NCBI GenBank assembly: GCA_963780395.1
Contig: CAWABY010000002.1
Span: 19,861-83,860, forward strand
DNA: 64,000 bases
Reading direction: 5' to 3'
Source of the DNA: VGBV01 sp963780395
GTDB taxonomy: Bacteria > Actinomycetota > Thermoleophilia > Solirubrobacterales > 70-9
In this document: one piece after another, positions 1 through 7,055 of the stretch
Numbering within the stretch: position 1 is the first letter of the stretch
Layout of the letters: each line of letters begins with the position of its first letter
The notes under the pieces: generated by a model
Database searches by the model: none
The model's input: the letters and a program-made list of their open reading frames with translations, nothing else
Told to the model about the DNA's origin: nothing
Position numbers and translations under genes: made by a program

Positions 1-609
1 GCCCCGGCGATCGTGGTCGCGGCGCACTACGACACCGAGGCGACGGTGCCGGGTCACGTCGGGGCTAACGACGGCGCCGCGGGCACGGCGGCTGTGGTCG
101 AGCTGGCGAGCGCCCTCGAGCGCGAGCTTCCCGCCGAGCACCGCGAGGTCCGGTTTGTCCTCTTCGACGGCGAGGAGGAGCCGCCGGGATGCCCCGACGC
201 CAGCTTCGAGCAATGCGCCCTGCGCGGCTCCAAGGCCTACGTCGAGGCCCATCCGGGCGAGGTCGGTGAGCTGATCCTGCTCGACTACGTCGCAAACGCG
301 GGCCTGCAGCTGCCGAGGGAGGCGAACTCAGATCCGGAGCTTTGGAGGCGGCTGCGCGAGTCGGCCGCCGCGGTGGGGGCCGAGCGGTTCTTCCCAGAGG
401 GGGGCGACGGCCAGTATGCGATCGTCGATGACCACATCCCCTTCGTCCGGGCCGGTGTCCCTTCGATCGACCTGATCGACTTCGACTACGAGTACGCCGA
501 CACCGCGCAGGACACCCCCGACAAGCTCGACCCCGAGGCGCTGGACGCGGTGGGGGAGACCGTCGCGGAGCTGGTCCTGCAGCTCGCCCCCGAGCCGGCT
601 CAGCCGTAG
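1..609 (+). CDS. M28-family zinc aminopeptidase, C-terminal part (cut by window edge)
   Basis: The frame is open from base 1, so the N-terminus lies outside the window. About 202 residues of a co-catalytic zinc peptidase domain are visible. The metal and catalytic signatures occur in family order: His-Tyr-Asp in VVAAHYDTEA, the bridging Asp in GANDGAAGTA, the Glu-Glu pair in FDGEEE, an Asp in LLDYVANAG, and the last His in DDHIPFVRAGVPSIDLIDF. Known for the family: removal of N-terminal residues from peptides, often outside the cytoplasm. No signal peptide can be judged because the start is missing. The stop overlaps the stop of the convergent dehydrogenase gene by ten bases. Confidence in the family is high; the substrate is unknown. 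Confidence 0.9.
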   Translation, partial: APAIVVAAHYDTEATVPGHVGANDGAAGTAAVVELASALERELPAEHREVRFVLFDGEEEPPGCPDASFEQCALRGSKAYVEAHPGEVGELILLDYVANAGLQLPREANSDPELWRRLRESAAAVGAERFFPEGGDGQYAIVDDHIPFVRAGVPSIDLIDFDYEYADTAQDTPDKLDPEALDAVGETVAELVLQLAPEPAQP

Positions 610-1421
610 TCGTAAAACCCGGAGCCGGTCTTGCGGCCGAGCTTGCCCGAGGCCGCGAGCTCGGTGAGCCGCCCCGGGGGGCGGTGGTGCTTCTCGCCCG
701 AGTCGGCGAACAGCGCCTCTCCGATCGCCATCGCGACGTCGATCCCGACCAGGTCGAGCAGGGCCAGGGGCCCCATCGGGTAGCCCGCGCCGAGGGTCAT
801 GCAGCGATCGACCTCCTCGGGCTTCATCCCGGTCTCCTCCAGCAGGCGCACGGCGTCGAACAGGTAGGGGAAGAGGAGCCGGTTGACGACGAAGCCCGGC
901 TCGTCGGGCACCTCGACCACCGTCTTGCCCATCGCCTCGCACCAGGCGCGAGCCGGGGTTCGGACCTGCTCGGCCGCCTCGGGCACGCAGAGCTCGACCA
1001 GCTCCATCCGCACCACCGGGTTGAAGGGGTGCAGGCCGAAGGTCCGTTCGGGGGCGCCGATCTTGGCGCCCAGCTCGGCGATCCCCAGCGACGAGGTCGT
1101 GGTCGCCAGGTGCGCGTCGGCCGCGGCCCCCGCCATCGCCTTGAGGAGGTCGGCCTTGGCGGCGAGGTCCTCGACGACCGCCTCAATGATCAGATCGCAG
1201 TCGGCAAGGTCCTCGGCGTCGGTCGTGACCTTCAGCCGCGAGGGGTCGCCATCGTCCACCTTGGCGCACAGCGAGTGCGCCTGCTCCTCGGCCTGCCAGG
1301 CCGAGGCGTCCGAGCGCGCCAGCAGCATCGTTTTCGAGACCGCGCTTGCGGAGGCCGCCAGCCCGCAGGCGATCGTGCCGCTGCCCGCGATCCCCGTTCT
1401 CTCGTAAGCCTCTGCGCCCAT
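600..1421 (-). CDS. 3-hydroxyacyl-CoA dehydrogenase family protein
   Basis: A 273-residue protein with an N-terminal NAD-binding Rossmann motif (GIAGSGTIACGL, residues about 9-20). It then has the family hallmarks: IIEAVVEDLAAK, the TTTSSL segment, the catalytic-site stretch GLHPFNPVVRMELVE, and the C-terminal helical domain with PGFVVNRLLFPYL and GAGYPMGPLALLDLVG. It should oxidise 3-hydroxyacyl-CoA (for example 3-hydroxybutyryl-CoA) to 3-ketoacyl-CoA with NAD in the cytoplasm, one step before the thiolase encoded just downstream on the other strand. The start is the ATG that places the Rossmann motif at the N-terminus; the frame stays open further upstream, but that part is not conserved-looking. 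Length is close to the usual 280 residues. Confidence 0.88.
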   Translation of the reverse strand: MGAEAYERTGIAGSGTIACGLAASASAVSKTMLLARSDASAWQAEEQAHSLCAKVDDGDPSRLKVTTDAEDLADCDLIIEAVVEDLAAKADLLKAMAGAAADAHLATTTSSLGIAELGAKIGAPERTFGLHPFNPVVRMELVELCVPEAAEQVRTPARAWCEAMGKTVVEVPDEPGFVVNRLLFPYLFDAVRLLEETGMKPEEVDRCMTLGAGYPMGPLALLDLVGIDVAMAIGEALFADSGEKHHRPPGRLTELAASGKLGRKTGSGFYDYG

Positions 1422-1508
1422 GGGGGCGAGTTGTGTATCACGGCCCCGCGACTCACGCGCGTCGGGGGAGCGCCGTGTGAACGACTCGGGAACTAACCTG
1501 CCCGGCCC

Positions 1509-1703
1509 ATGCTCAAGAGCATCTCTCAGTTCTCCTCGGGCCGGCGCTCCAAGTGGATCGTGATCGCCGCCTGGGTGATCGTGGTGGCGGCCGTCGGCGG
1601 CTACTCGGGCAAGCTCCAGGACGCCACCACCAACGAGAACGAGGACTACCTGCCGGCCTCGGCCGACCGCAACTGGTGGCGGGGCAGCACCCAGCAGAGC
1701 TGA
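1509..1703 (+). pseudogene. N-terminal remnant of an MMPL-family transporter
   Basis: Only 64 residues. They resemble the start of actinobacterial MMPL/RND-type membrane transporters: a basic N-terminus, one transmembrane helix (WIVIAAWVIVVAAVGGY, about residues 17-33) and the family segment TTNENEDYLPASAD. The family is normally 700 residues or more. Here the frame stops after an unrelated tail, and no reading frame downstream continues the transporter before the thiolase. A TAACCT box lies nine bases before the ATG, so the remnant may still have its promoter. Most likely a truncated relic; a functional one-helix peptide cannot be excluded. Confidence 0.65.
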
Positions 1704-1723
1704 CCGGCGCCCGGCTGAGTTCC

Positions 1724-1744
1724 TGGCTGACCAGCCAGTCAATC
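1724..1744. promoter_or_regulatory. TetR-like operator upstream of the thiolase gene
   Basis: TGGCTGACCAGCCAGTCAATC is 18/21 identical to the sequence at 8501-8521 before the acyl-CoA dehydrogenase gene. It overlaps the -35 area of a possible -10 box TACCCT at 1752-1757. Its imperfect dyad and the shared fatty-acid targets suggest one TetR-family repressor controls both genes. No TetR gene is in the window, so the regulator is inferred. Confidence 0.6.
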
Positions 1745-1825
1745 GATCGGATACCCTCTGTACAGGCGGCTCCGCGCGTAGCCGGGGCCGTGAAATCCAC
1801 ACAACTTCAGACGGAGGCCAGTCGC

Positions 1826-3019
1826 ATGGCGCAGAACGGAAGTGGCAAGTTCGGAGGCCGCGAGGTAGTGATCGTCGAGGCCGCGCGCACGCCGGTCGGG
1901 CGCGGGCACGAGGAGAAGGGCTATTACAAGGACACACACCCCTCGACCATGCTCGCGGAGAGCTACAAGGCCGTGATCGAGCGCGCCGGCATCGAGCCCT
2001 CCGAGGTGGAGGACGTCGTCGCCGGCTGCGTGCAGCAGTTCGGCGAGCAGGGCATCAACATCGCCCGCAACGGCTGGCTCGAGGCCGGCCTGCCGATCGA
2101 GACCCCCGCCACCACCGTGGACCGCCAGTGCGGCTCCGGCCAGCAGGCCGTCAACTTCGCCGCGGCGATGGTCGCCTCCGGCGTCCACGACGCGATGATC
2201 GGCGGCGGCGTAGAGCACATGGGCCACATCTCCTTCGCCGACTCATACTCGGTGATGGAGGAGCACGGGATGGCCTTCAGCCCCGAGCTGATGAAGCTCT
2301 ACAACCTCGTGCCGCAGGGCATCAGCGCCGAGATGATCGCCGACAAGTGGGAGATCCCCCGCTCCGAGCTCGACGAGCTGGCGCTGGACTCGCACCGCAA
2401 GGCTCATCAGGCGACCGAGGAGGGCCGCTTCGAGCGCGAGATGATCCCCTGGAAGAACAACGGCGACACCTACGTCGTCGACCAGGGCATCCGGCCGCCG
2501 ACCGAGGACAGCCTGGAGAAGCTGGCGTCGCTGAAGCCGGCCTTCAAGGAGGACGGCAAGATCACCGCCGGCAACGCCTCGCAGGTCTCCGACGGCGCCG
2601 CCGCGGTACTGGTGATGACCGCCGAGAAGGCCAAGGAGCTGGGACTGAAGCCCCGCGCCAGGATCGTCGACCAGACGACCGTCGGCGTCGACCCCGTGAT
2701 CATGCTGACCGGGCCGATCCCCGCGACCCAGAAGATCCTGGAGCGCAACGGGATGAAGATGGACGACATCGACCTGATCGAGATCAACGAGGCCTTCGCC
2801 TCGGTGGTTGCGGCCTGGCGCCGCGAGCTGGAGCCGGACATGGACCGGGTCAACGTCAACGGCGGCGCGATCGCGATCGGGCACCCGCTCGGTTCGACCG
2901 GCGCCCGCCTGCTGACCACGCTGCTGCATGAGCTGGAGCGCTCCGACAAGGAGACCGGCCTCGTGACGATGTGCTGCGGCGGCGGTCTGGGGACCGGCAC
3001 GCTGATCCAGCGGGTCTGA
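1826..3019 (+). CDS. thiolase / acetyl-CoA C-acetyltransferase
   Basis: A 397-residue thiolase, the usual family length. The acyl-accepting cysteine is in DRQCGSGQQAV (Cys102), followed by GGVEHMGH, then ITAGNASQVSDGAAA, INEAFAS (catalytic His-loop region), NGGAIAIGHPLGSTGARL, and the second catalytic Cys in MCCGGGLGTG. It cleaves 3-ketoacyl-CoA with CoA, or condenses two acetyl-CoA, in the cytoplasm. The ATG at 1826 is chosen because GGAGG lies nine bases upstream and the conserved domain begins right after; the frame extends further upstream without thiolase similarity. The TetR-like site at 1724-1744 suggests induction with the acyl-CoA dehydrogenase at 8.5 kb. The exact chain-length preference cannot be read from sequence. 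Confidence 0.93.
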   Translation: MAQNGSGKFGGREVVIVEAARTPVGRGHEEKGYYKDTHPSTMLAESYKAVIERAGIEPSEVEDVVAGCVQQFGEQGINIARNGWLEAGLPIETPATTVDRQCGSGQQAVNFAAAMVASGVHDAMIGGGVEHMGHISFADSYSVMEEHGMAFSPELMKLYNLVPQGISAEMIADKWEIPRSELDELALDSHRKAHQATEEGRFEREMIPWKNNGDTYVVDQGIRPPTEDSLEKLASLKPAFKEDGKITAGNASQVSDGAAAVLVMTAEKAKELGLKPRARIVDQTTVGVDPVIMLTGPIPATQKILERNGMKMDDIDLIEINEAFASVVAAWRRELEPDMDRVNVNGGAIAIGHPLGSTGARLLTTLLHELERSDKETGLVTMCCGGGLGTGTLIQRV

Positions 3020-3045
3020 TCTCGCCCGGAACACCTACAGCGTTC

Positions 3046-3074
3046 GCGAGGGCCGGCCTTGTGCCGGCCCTCGC
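3046..3074. terminator. 12-bp GC stem-loop after the thiolase gene
   Basis: A perfect 12-bp inverted repeat (GCGAGGGCCGGC paired with GCCGGCCCTCGC) with a five-base loop CTTGT, beginning 27 bases after the thiolase stop. There is no U-tract, as often in GC-rich actinobacteria. The loop contains the only canonical start (GTG 3061) of the following lipoprotein frame, so it may also affect translation. Confidence 0.55.
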
Positions 3075-3579
3075 CGTGTGCGGGGTCCTGGCGCTTGCCG
3101 GTTGTGGCGGCGATGACGGCGAAGAGGTCACGGTCAGCGCCGACGAGCTCGTCCCGAGCAAGCGCGACTACATCGTGCAGGCCGACACGATCTGCGCCAA
3201 CGTCCAGCAGGGGATCGAGACCGAGGCCGAGGCGCAGTTCAAGATCAGCTCCCAGGACTTCACGGTGACGCCCAACGGAGAGATCGTGTTCAAGCCCGGC
3301 CGGCGGCCCAGCGACGCCCAGATCGAGCGCTTCGGCGCCCGGACCGTCGTGCCGGCCTTCCGCGAGCAGGTCGCCGACCTGCGGTCGCTGACCCCGCCGG
3401 ACGGGGACGAGGCGACCGTGACCGCGATCTACGACGCTGCGGAGAGCGGAGTCGACGCGCTGCAGGCCGACCCCTCGCTGTTCACCGACTCTGACGCGGT
3501 CCGCGCCGAGCTGGCGCAGGCGCGCCGGCTGGGTCGCGCCTACGGCTTCTTCGACTGCGGGACATACTCCGCGCCATGA
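3061..3579 (+). CDS. predicted lipoprotein of unknown function
   Basis: About 172 residues from the GTG at 3061. A hydrophobic stretch followed by the lipobox LALAGC and a Gly/Asp-rich linker predicts export and lipid attachment at the Cys. The mature part (from DELVPSKRDYIVQADTICA) is acidic and helical, with two cysteines (DTICANV and FFDCGTY) that could pair. It resembles small extracytoplasmic proteins common in this group, but I do not recognise a named family. The start is uncertain: the GTG gives a signal peptide with almost no positive n-region, and codons just upstream (AFARAGL) would supply one but have no ATG/GTG/TTG. The stop overlaps the start of the glycosylase gene by four bases. 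Confidence 0.7.
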   Translation: MPALAVCGVLALAGCGGDDGEEVTVSADELVPSKRDYIVQADTICANVQQGIETEAEAQFKISSQDFTVTPNGEIVFKPGRRPSDAQIERFGARTVVPAFREQVADLRSLTPPDGDEATVTAIYDAAESGVDALQADPSLFTDSDAVRAELAQARRLGRAYGFFDCGTYSAP

Positions 3580-4241
3580 GCCCGCGCCCCGCAGGAGCAC
3601 ACGTCCGCGCCTCCGCGACGGACTGGAGCGATCACGAGCGCGAGCTGATGGCCTCCGACAAGAAGCTGGCGAAGCTGATGAAGGGGCTCGGCCCGATCGA
3701 GGCCGAGCGCGACCGCCGGCGCAGCCGCGAGGACCCCTACGAGGCGCTGGCGCGGGCGATCTGCGGCCAGCAGCTCTCCACCAAGGCCGCGGCGACGATC
3801 TGGGGGCGGATCGAGGAGCTGTTCGGCGGCAAGACCCCGAAGCCCAAGGACGTGATCGCCGCGGACCCCCAGGAGCTCCGCGACGCCGGCCTCTCCTGGT
3901 CGAAGGTCTCCTACTTCCGCGACCTCGCCGAGCGCGTGCTGGACGGCGACCTCGACCTGAAGCGCCTGCCGGAGCACTCCGACGAGGAGATCATCGAGGA
4001 GCTGACCGCGATCAAGGGCATCGGCACCTGGACCGCGGAGATGTTCCTGATCTTCCACCTCGGCCGGCCCGACGTCCTCTCCACCGGCGACCTTGGGATC
4101 CGCAAGGGCGCCCAGCTCGCCTACGGGCTCGAGGAGATGCCCACCCCCGCCGAGCTGGAGCAGATGGGCGAGGCGTGGCGACCGCACCGCACGATCGCCT
4201 GCCTCTATCTCTGGCGCTCGCTGGACAACACCCCCGAGTAG
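3576..4241 (+). CDS. HhH-GPD DNA glycosylase (3-methyladenine DNA glycosylase II-like)
   Basis: A 221-residue helix-hairpin-helix glycosylase. Visible features are AICGQQLSTKAA (the substrate-pocket region of AlkA-type enzymes), the hairpin ELTAIKGIGTWTAEMFLIF (about residues 140-158), and the catalytic Asp in LSTGDLGIRKG. It should cut alkylated bases from DNA to begin base-excision repair in the cytoplasm. The lengths and motifs match short bacterial AlkA-like proteins lacking the N-terminal AlkA domain. The ATG overlaps the upstream stop by four bases (ATGA), implying translational coupling to the lipoprotein gene, an unexplained pairing. Confidence 0.88.
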   Translation: MSPRPAGAHVRASATDWSDHERELMASDKKLAKLMKGLGPIEAERDRRRSREDPYEALARAICGQQLSTKAAATIWGRIEELFGGKTPKPKDVIAADPQELRDAGLSWSKVSYFRDLAERVLDGDLDLKRLPEHSDEEIIEELTAIKGIGTWTAEMFLIFHLGRPDVLSTGDLGIRKGAQLAYGLEEMPTPAELEQMGEAWRPHRTIACLYLWRSLDNTPE

Positions 4242-4252
4242 GCTGCGCCGCC

Positions 4253-5275
4253 GTGTCCGCACTCGACCGCATCCAGATAGCAGCGATCGGCGACAGCGCC
4301 GTGGACCTGGCGGAGCAGGCCCGCGCCGCCGAGGCCGCGGGGATCGACTGCGTCTGGACGCCTGAGCTGTTCCGAAGCAGCGTGACCCAGGCGACCTGGC
4401 TGGCGGCCAAGACCGACAGGGTCGGCGTCGCGACCGGGATCGCCTGGGCGTTCACGCGCAGCGCCTTCATCCTCGCGGTGAGCGCCCTCGACATCGACGA
4501 GATGTCCGAGGGGCGCTTCCGGCTCGGCCTCGGCGCCGGCGTCAAGCGCCTGAACGAGACCTGGCACAACGTCGACTACGGCAAGCCCGCTCCGCATCTG
4601 CGCGAGACGATCGAGGCCACGCGCCAGATCATGCAGCAGGCCTCGAGCGGCCAGCCGATCAGCTTCCAGGGCGAGTACGTGAAGATCGACATCAAGGGCT
4701 GGATCCGCCCCCACAAGGCGGCTCGCGAGCGGGTGCCGATCTACACCGCGGCGATGCAGGAGGGCATGTGCCGAATGGCGGGAGACGTCGCTGACGGGCT
4801 GATCGGCCACCCGATGTGCCCCGTTCGCTGGGTCGACGAGGTCGTCGTCCCGAATCTCGACAAGGGAATCGCGCGGTCGGGGCGCCAACGATCCGACGTC
4901 GACTTCCTGCCGACCGTCTGCTGCGCGATCGACGACGACGAGGGCCGCGCGCTCGATGCCGCGCGCCGGACGATCGCCTTCTACGCCACGGTGCGCACAT
5001 ACCGGCCGCTTTGGGAGATGCACGGCTTCGCCGACGCCGCCGAGGCCGCCGGGGACGCCTTCCGCAAGGGCGACCTGGCCGCCGTCCCCGAGGCGATCCC
5101 CGACGAGATGGTCGAGGCCTACACCGCCGCCGGCCCGCTCGACAAGGTCCGCGCCCGCGTCGAGGAGATGGCCGAGCGCGGTGACGGCCTCTGGCTGACC
5201 CCGCCGACCTACTTCATCCCGCCCGAGCAGCTCCTCGATTATCAGGCGAAGATCGTTGAGGCCTTCTCGCGCTAG
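4253..5275 (+). CDS. LLM-class F420-dependent oxidoreductase
   Basis: A 340-residue luciferase-like TIM-barrel protein. Family features include an N-terminal beta strand (RIQIAAIGDSAVDLAEQAR), GIDCVWTPELF, GVATGIAWAFTRSAFILA, and LDEMSEGRFRLGLGAG-like text (LDIDEMSEGRFRLGLGAG) that contacts the flavin/F420. Actinobacterial members usually use coenzyme F420; the substrate is not predictable. The GTG start is supported by a TAGGCT box eight bases upstream (4239-4244), consistent with a leaderless mRNA. An open extension upstream overlaps the glycosylase gene and is not conserved-looking. Confidence 0.85.
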   Translation: MSALDRIQIAAIGDSAVDLAEQARAAEAAGIDCVWTPELFRSSVTQATWLAAKTDRVGVATGIAWAFTRSAFILAVSALDIDEMSEGRFRLGLGAGVKRLNETWHNVDYGKPAPHLRETIEATRQIMQQASSGQPISFQGEYVKIDIKGWIRPHKAARERVPIYTAAMQEGMCRMAGDVADGLIGHPMCPVRWVDEVVVPNLDKGIARSGRQRSDVDFLPTVCCAIDDDEGRALDAARRTIAFYATVRTYRPLWEMHGFADAAEAAGDAFRKGDLAAVPEAIPDEMVEAYTAAGPLDKVRARVEEMAERGDGLWLTPPTYFIPPEQLLDYQAKIVEAFSR

Positions 5276-5284
5276 GGTCCGGTC

Positions 5285-6067
5285 GTGTTGCGCCAAGGTG
5301 ATGGCGAGCCGCTGGTTCTGCTCCACGGCATATTCCAAGCTGATCGGGTTTGGCGCCACGTCATCCCGCTTCTGGCCGCACACTTTGACGTGATTGCGCC
5401 GATGGGGTTCGGGCACGGAGGACGGGTCCCCGACAAAAGGCCGACGGTCTTCGAGGACTGGGTCGATGACAGCGAGCGGCTGCTCGACGAGTTGGGGCTG
5501 GACAGGCCTCACCTAGCCGGCAGCTCGTCCGGCGGTTGGGTGGCGCTCGAGTTGGCGCGGCGCGGCCGTGCGGAGACCGTGTGTGCACTTTCTCCGGCCG
5601 GTGCCTGGGATCGCGACTGGGATGACAGGAACCGGCTGAAAGAAGCACTGTCTACAGCGATGCGCGACACTCGCCGTTCCCGTCGGTTGCTTCCTCTTCT
5701 CGCCTACTCCGGCTGGCTTCGGCGCTGGGTCATGAGCGATGTCGCCGTCCATGGGGACCGGATGAGCAGAGCCGATTTCGTCGACTCCGCCGACAACGTC
5801 CTCGGCTGCTCGATTCTCGAGGACACGTTCGAAGACACGGCCCAATTGGCGCCTCTCGATCCCCTGCCGTGCCCGATCACCCTGGCATGGTCACGCGAGG
5901 ACCGTCTCTTTCCGATCGATGTCTATGGCGCTCGCGCCCAGCAGATGATCCCCGGGGCACGGTTCGTCGTGCTCGATGATGTCGGGCACGTGCCGTTCCT
6001 TGACGACCCGCAGCTGGTCGCCGACACGATTCTCGCGGCGACGAAAGTCCCTGCAAACGGGGACTAG
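5285..6067 (+). CDS. alpha/beta hydrolase
   Basis: A 260-residue single-domain alpha/beta hydrolase: oxyanion-hole motif LLHGIFQAD, nucleophile elbow GSSSGG (Ser in the first third), acid Asp in SREDRLFP, and catalytic His in DDVGHVPFLDDP. Cytoplasmic; the ester, epoxide or haloalkane substrate cannot be assigned. GTG start with TAGGGT six bases upstream (5273-5278), suggesting leaderless expression. Its base composition is visibly less GC-rich than its neighbours (for example around 5320-5400 and 5640-5720), which hints at recent acquisition. The stop overlaps that of the convergent metallo-hydrolase by four bases. Confidence 0.85.
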   Translation: MLRQGDGEPLVLLHGIFQADRVWRHVIPLLAAHFDVIAPMGFGHGGRVPDKRPTVFEDWVDDSERLLDELGLDRPHLAGSSSGGWVALELARRGRAETVCALSPAGAWDRDWDDRNRLKEALSTAMRDTRRSRRLLPLLAYSGWLRRWVMSDVAVHGDRMSRADFVDSADNVLGCSILEDTFEDTAQLAPLDPLPCPITLAWSREDRLFPIDVYGARAQQMIPGARFVVLDDVGHVPFLDDPQLVADTILAATKVPANGD

Positions 6068-6735
6068 GCGCCGACGCGCTGGGCGAGGCCCTCGATCGAT
6101 TGGTGGCCGCGGATCTCGGGGCCGTGGCCGGGGAGGGTGATCTCGGGCCGCAGGTCGGCGAGCTTGCGGATCGAGCGACGGTTCTCGGGGATGTCCATCG
6201 TGAACACCTCGGGCGGCTCGCGCACCCCGGCGAGAGTGGTCCAGTAGCTCATGTTGCGGACCACGTCGCCGCAGATGGCGACCCGGTCCGACTCGCGCCA
6301 GAAGATCACCTCGCCGCGGGCGTGGCCAGGGGCGTGGATCACTTGGAACCCCGCGATCTCATCCCCTTCCTTGAAGGGCCGCGCGACCTTGTAGGGCGGG
6401 CCCTCCCAGATCCGGTGGATCAGCTTGTTGCGGAAATCGTCGCGCCCCGCCTCCTGCACCGGCCGCCGGCCCTCCATCGCGTCAACGTCGTCGACGTGGC
6501 AGGCGAGCGGAATCCCGCGCTCCTCGCAGATCGCCTTGGCCGCGCCCTGGTGGTCCGGGTGCACGTGGGTCAGCGCCAACAGCGAGAGGTCGCGGTCGGC
6601 GGTCTGCTTGCGGATCCTGCCCTCGTCCCATCTGCGGCCGGCGTCGATGAGGACGTCGCCCGCGAGGTAGACGTTGATCACGGGTCTGGGGGGGAACTCG
6701 CTCAGGCGCCAGACGCCTTCGGCAACCTTCTTCAT
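6064..6735 (-). CDS. metallo-beta-lactamase-fold hydrolase
   Basis: A 223-residue MBL-fold protein with the zinc-binding signature HVHPDHQG (about residues 57-64), then a His in HAPGHARG, Asp in AICGDVVR, and the last His in TLPGHGPEIRG. These supply both metal sites, so the enzyme should be active. The family covers glyoxalase II-like thioesterases, lactonases and others; nothing here fixes the substrate. A short unknown gene follows upstream on the same strand after 38 bases, so the two may be cotranscribed with the cell-wall-binding-like gene. Confidence 0.85.
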   Translation of the reverse strand: MKKVAEGVWRLSEFPPRPVINVYLAGDVLIDAGRRWDEGRIRKQTADRDLSLLALTHVHPDHQGAAKAICEERGIPLACHVDDVDAMEGRRPVQEAGRDDFRNKLIHRIWEGPPYKVARPFKEGDEIAGFQVIHAPGHARGEVIFWRESDRVAICGDVVRNMSYWTTLAGVREPPEVFTMDIPENRRSIRKLADLRPEITLPGHGPEIRGHQSIEGLAQRVGA

Positions 6736-6773
6736 CTCGAGGCCGGCATCGGGGAGCCTCGATCGGGGAGTGG

Positions 6774-7055
6774 TCAGGGAACACCTGGGATGCGCCCCTC
6801 GTCGTGCAACTCGGGCTCGTCGGCGGGCCCCATGCCGCGGGGGTCGCCGCTGTGCTCGGCCAGCTTCTCCAGGTCCTCGATCGCGCGCTCGCCCTCGGCG
6901 CGGACTGGGTCGCCTTCAGGCAGAGGGTCGATCAGGCGCTGGAGCCGGTTGCGGATCTGGAGCGCGAAGTGCGGCGTGGCGGGGCCTGCGAGCGCGCGAA
7001 TGTCCTCCACGGTCACCGCTCCCGCGAGGCGATCCGGGTGCTCGGCCTCGCTCAC
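6774..7055 (-). CDS. small hypothetical protein (93 residues)
   Basis: Not recognised. A 93-residue acidic, mainly helical soluble protein with no signal peptide, membrane segment or Cys/His cluster. The GTG start overlaps the stop of the larger upstream gene (GTGA at 7052-7055), which supports that it is real and translationally coupled. Its composition fits its neighbours. Confidence 0.6.
   Translation of the reverse strand: MSEAEHPDRLAGAVTVEDIRALAGPATPHFALQIRNRLQRLIDPLPEGDPVRAEGERAIEDLEKLAEHSGDPRGMGPADEPELHDEGRIPGVP

Noticed and set aside
1703..1825. Continuation of the MMPL transporter after its stop in another frame
   Set aside because: None of the three frames gives membrane helices or transporter-like sequence before the thiolase.
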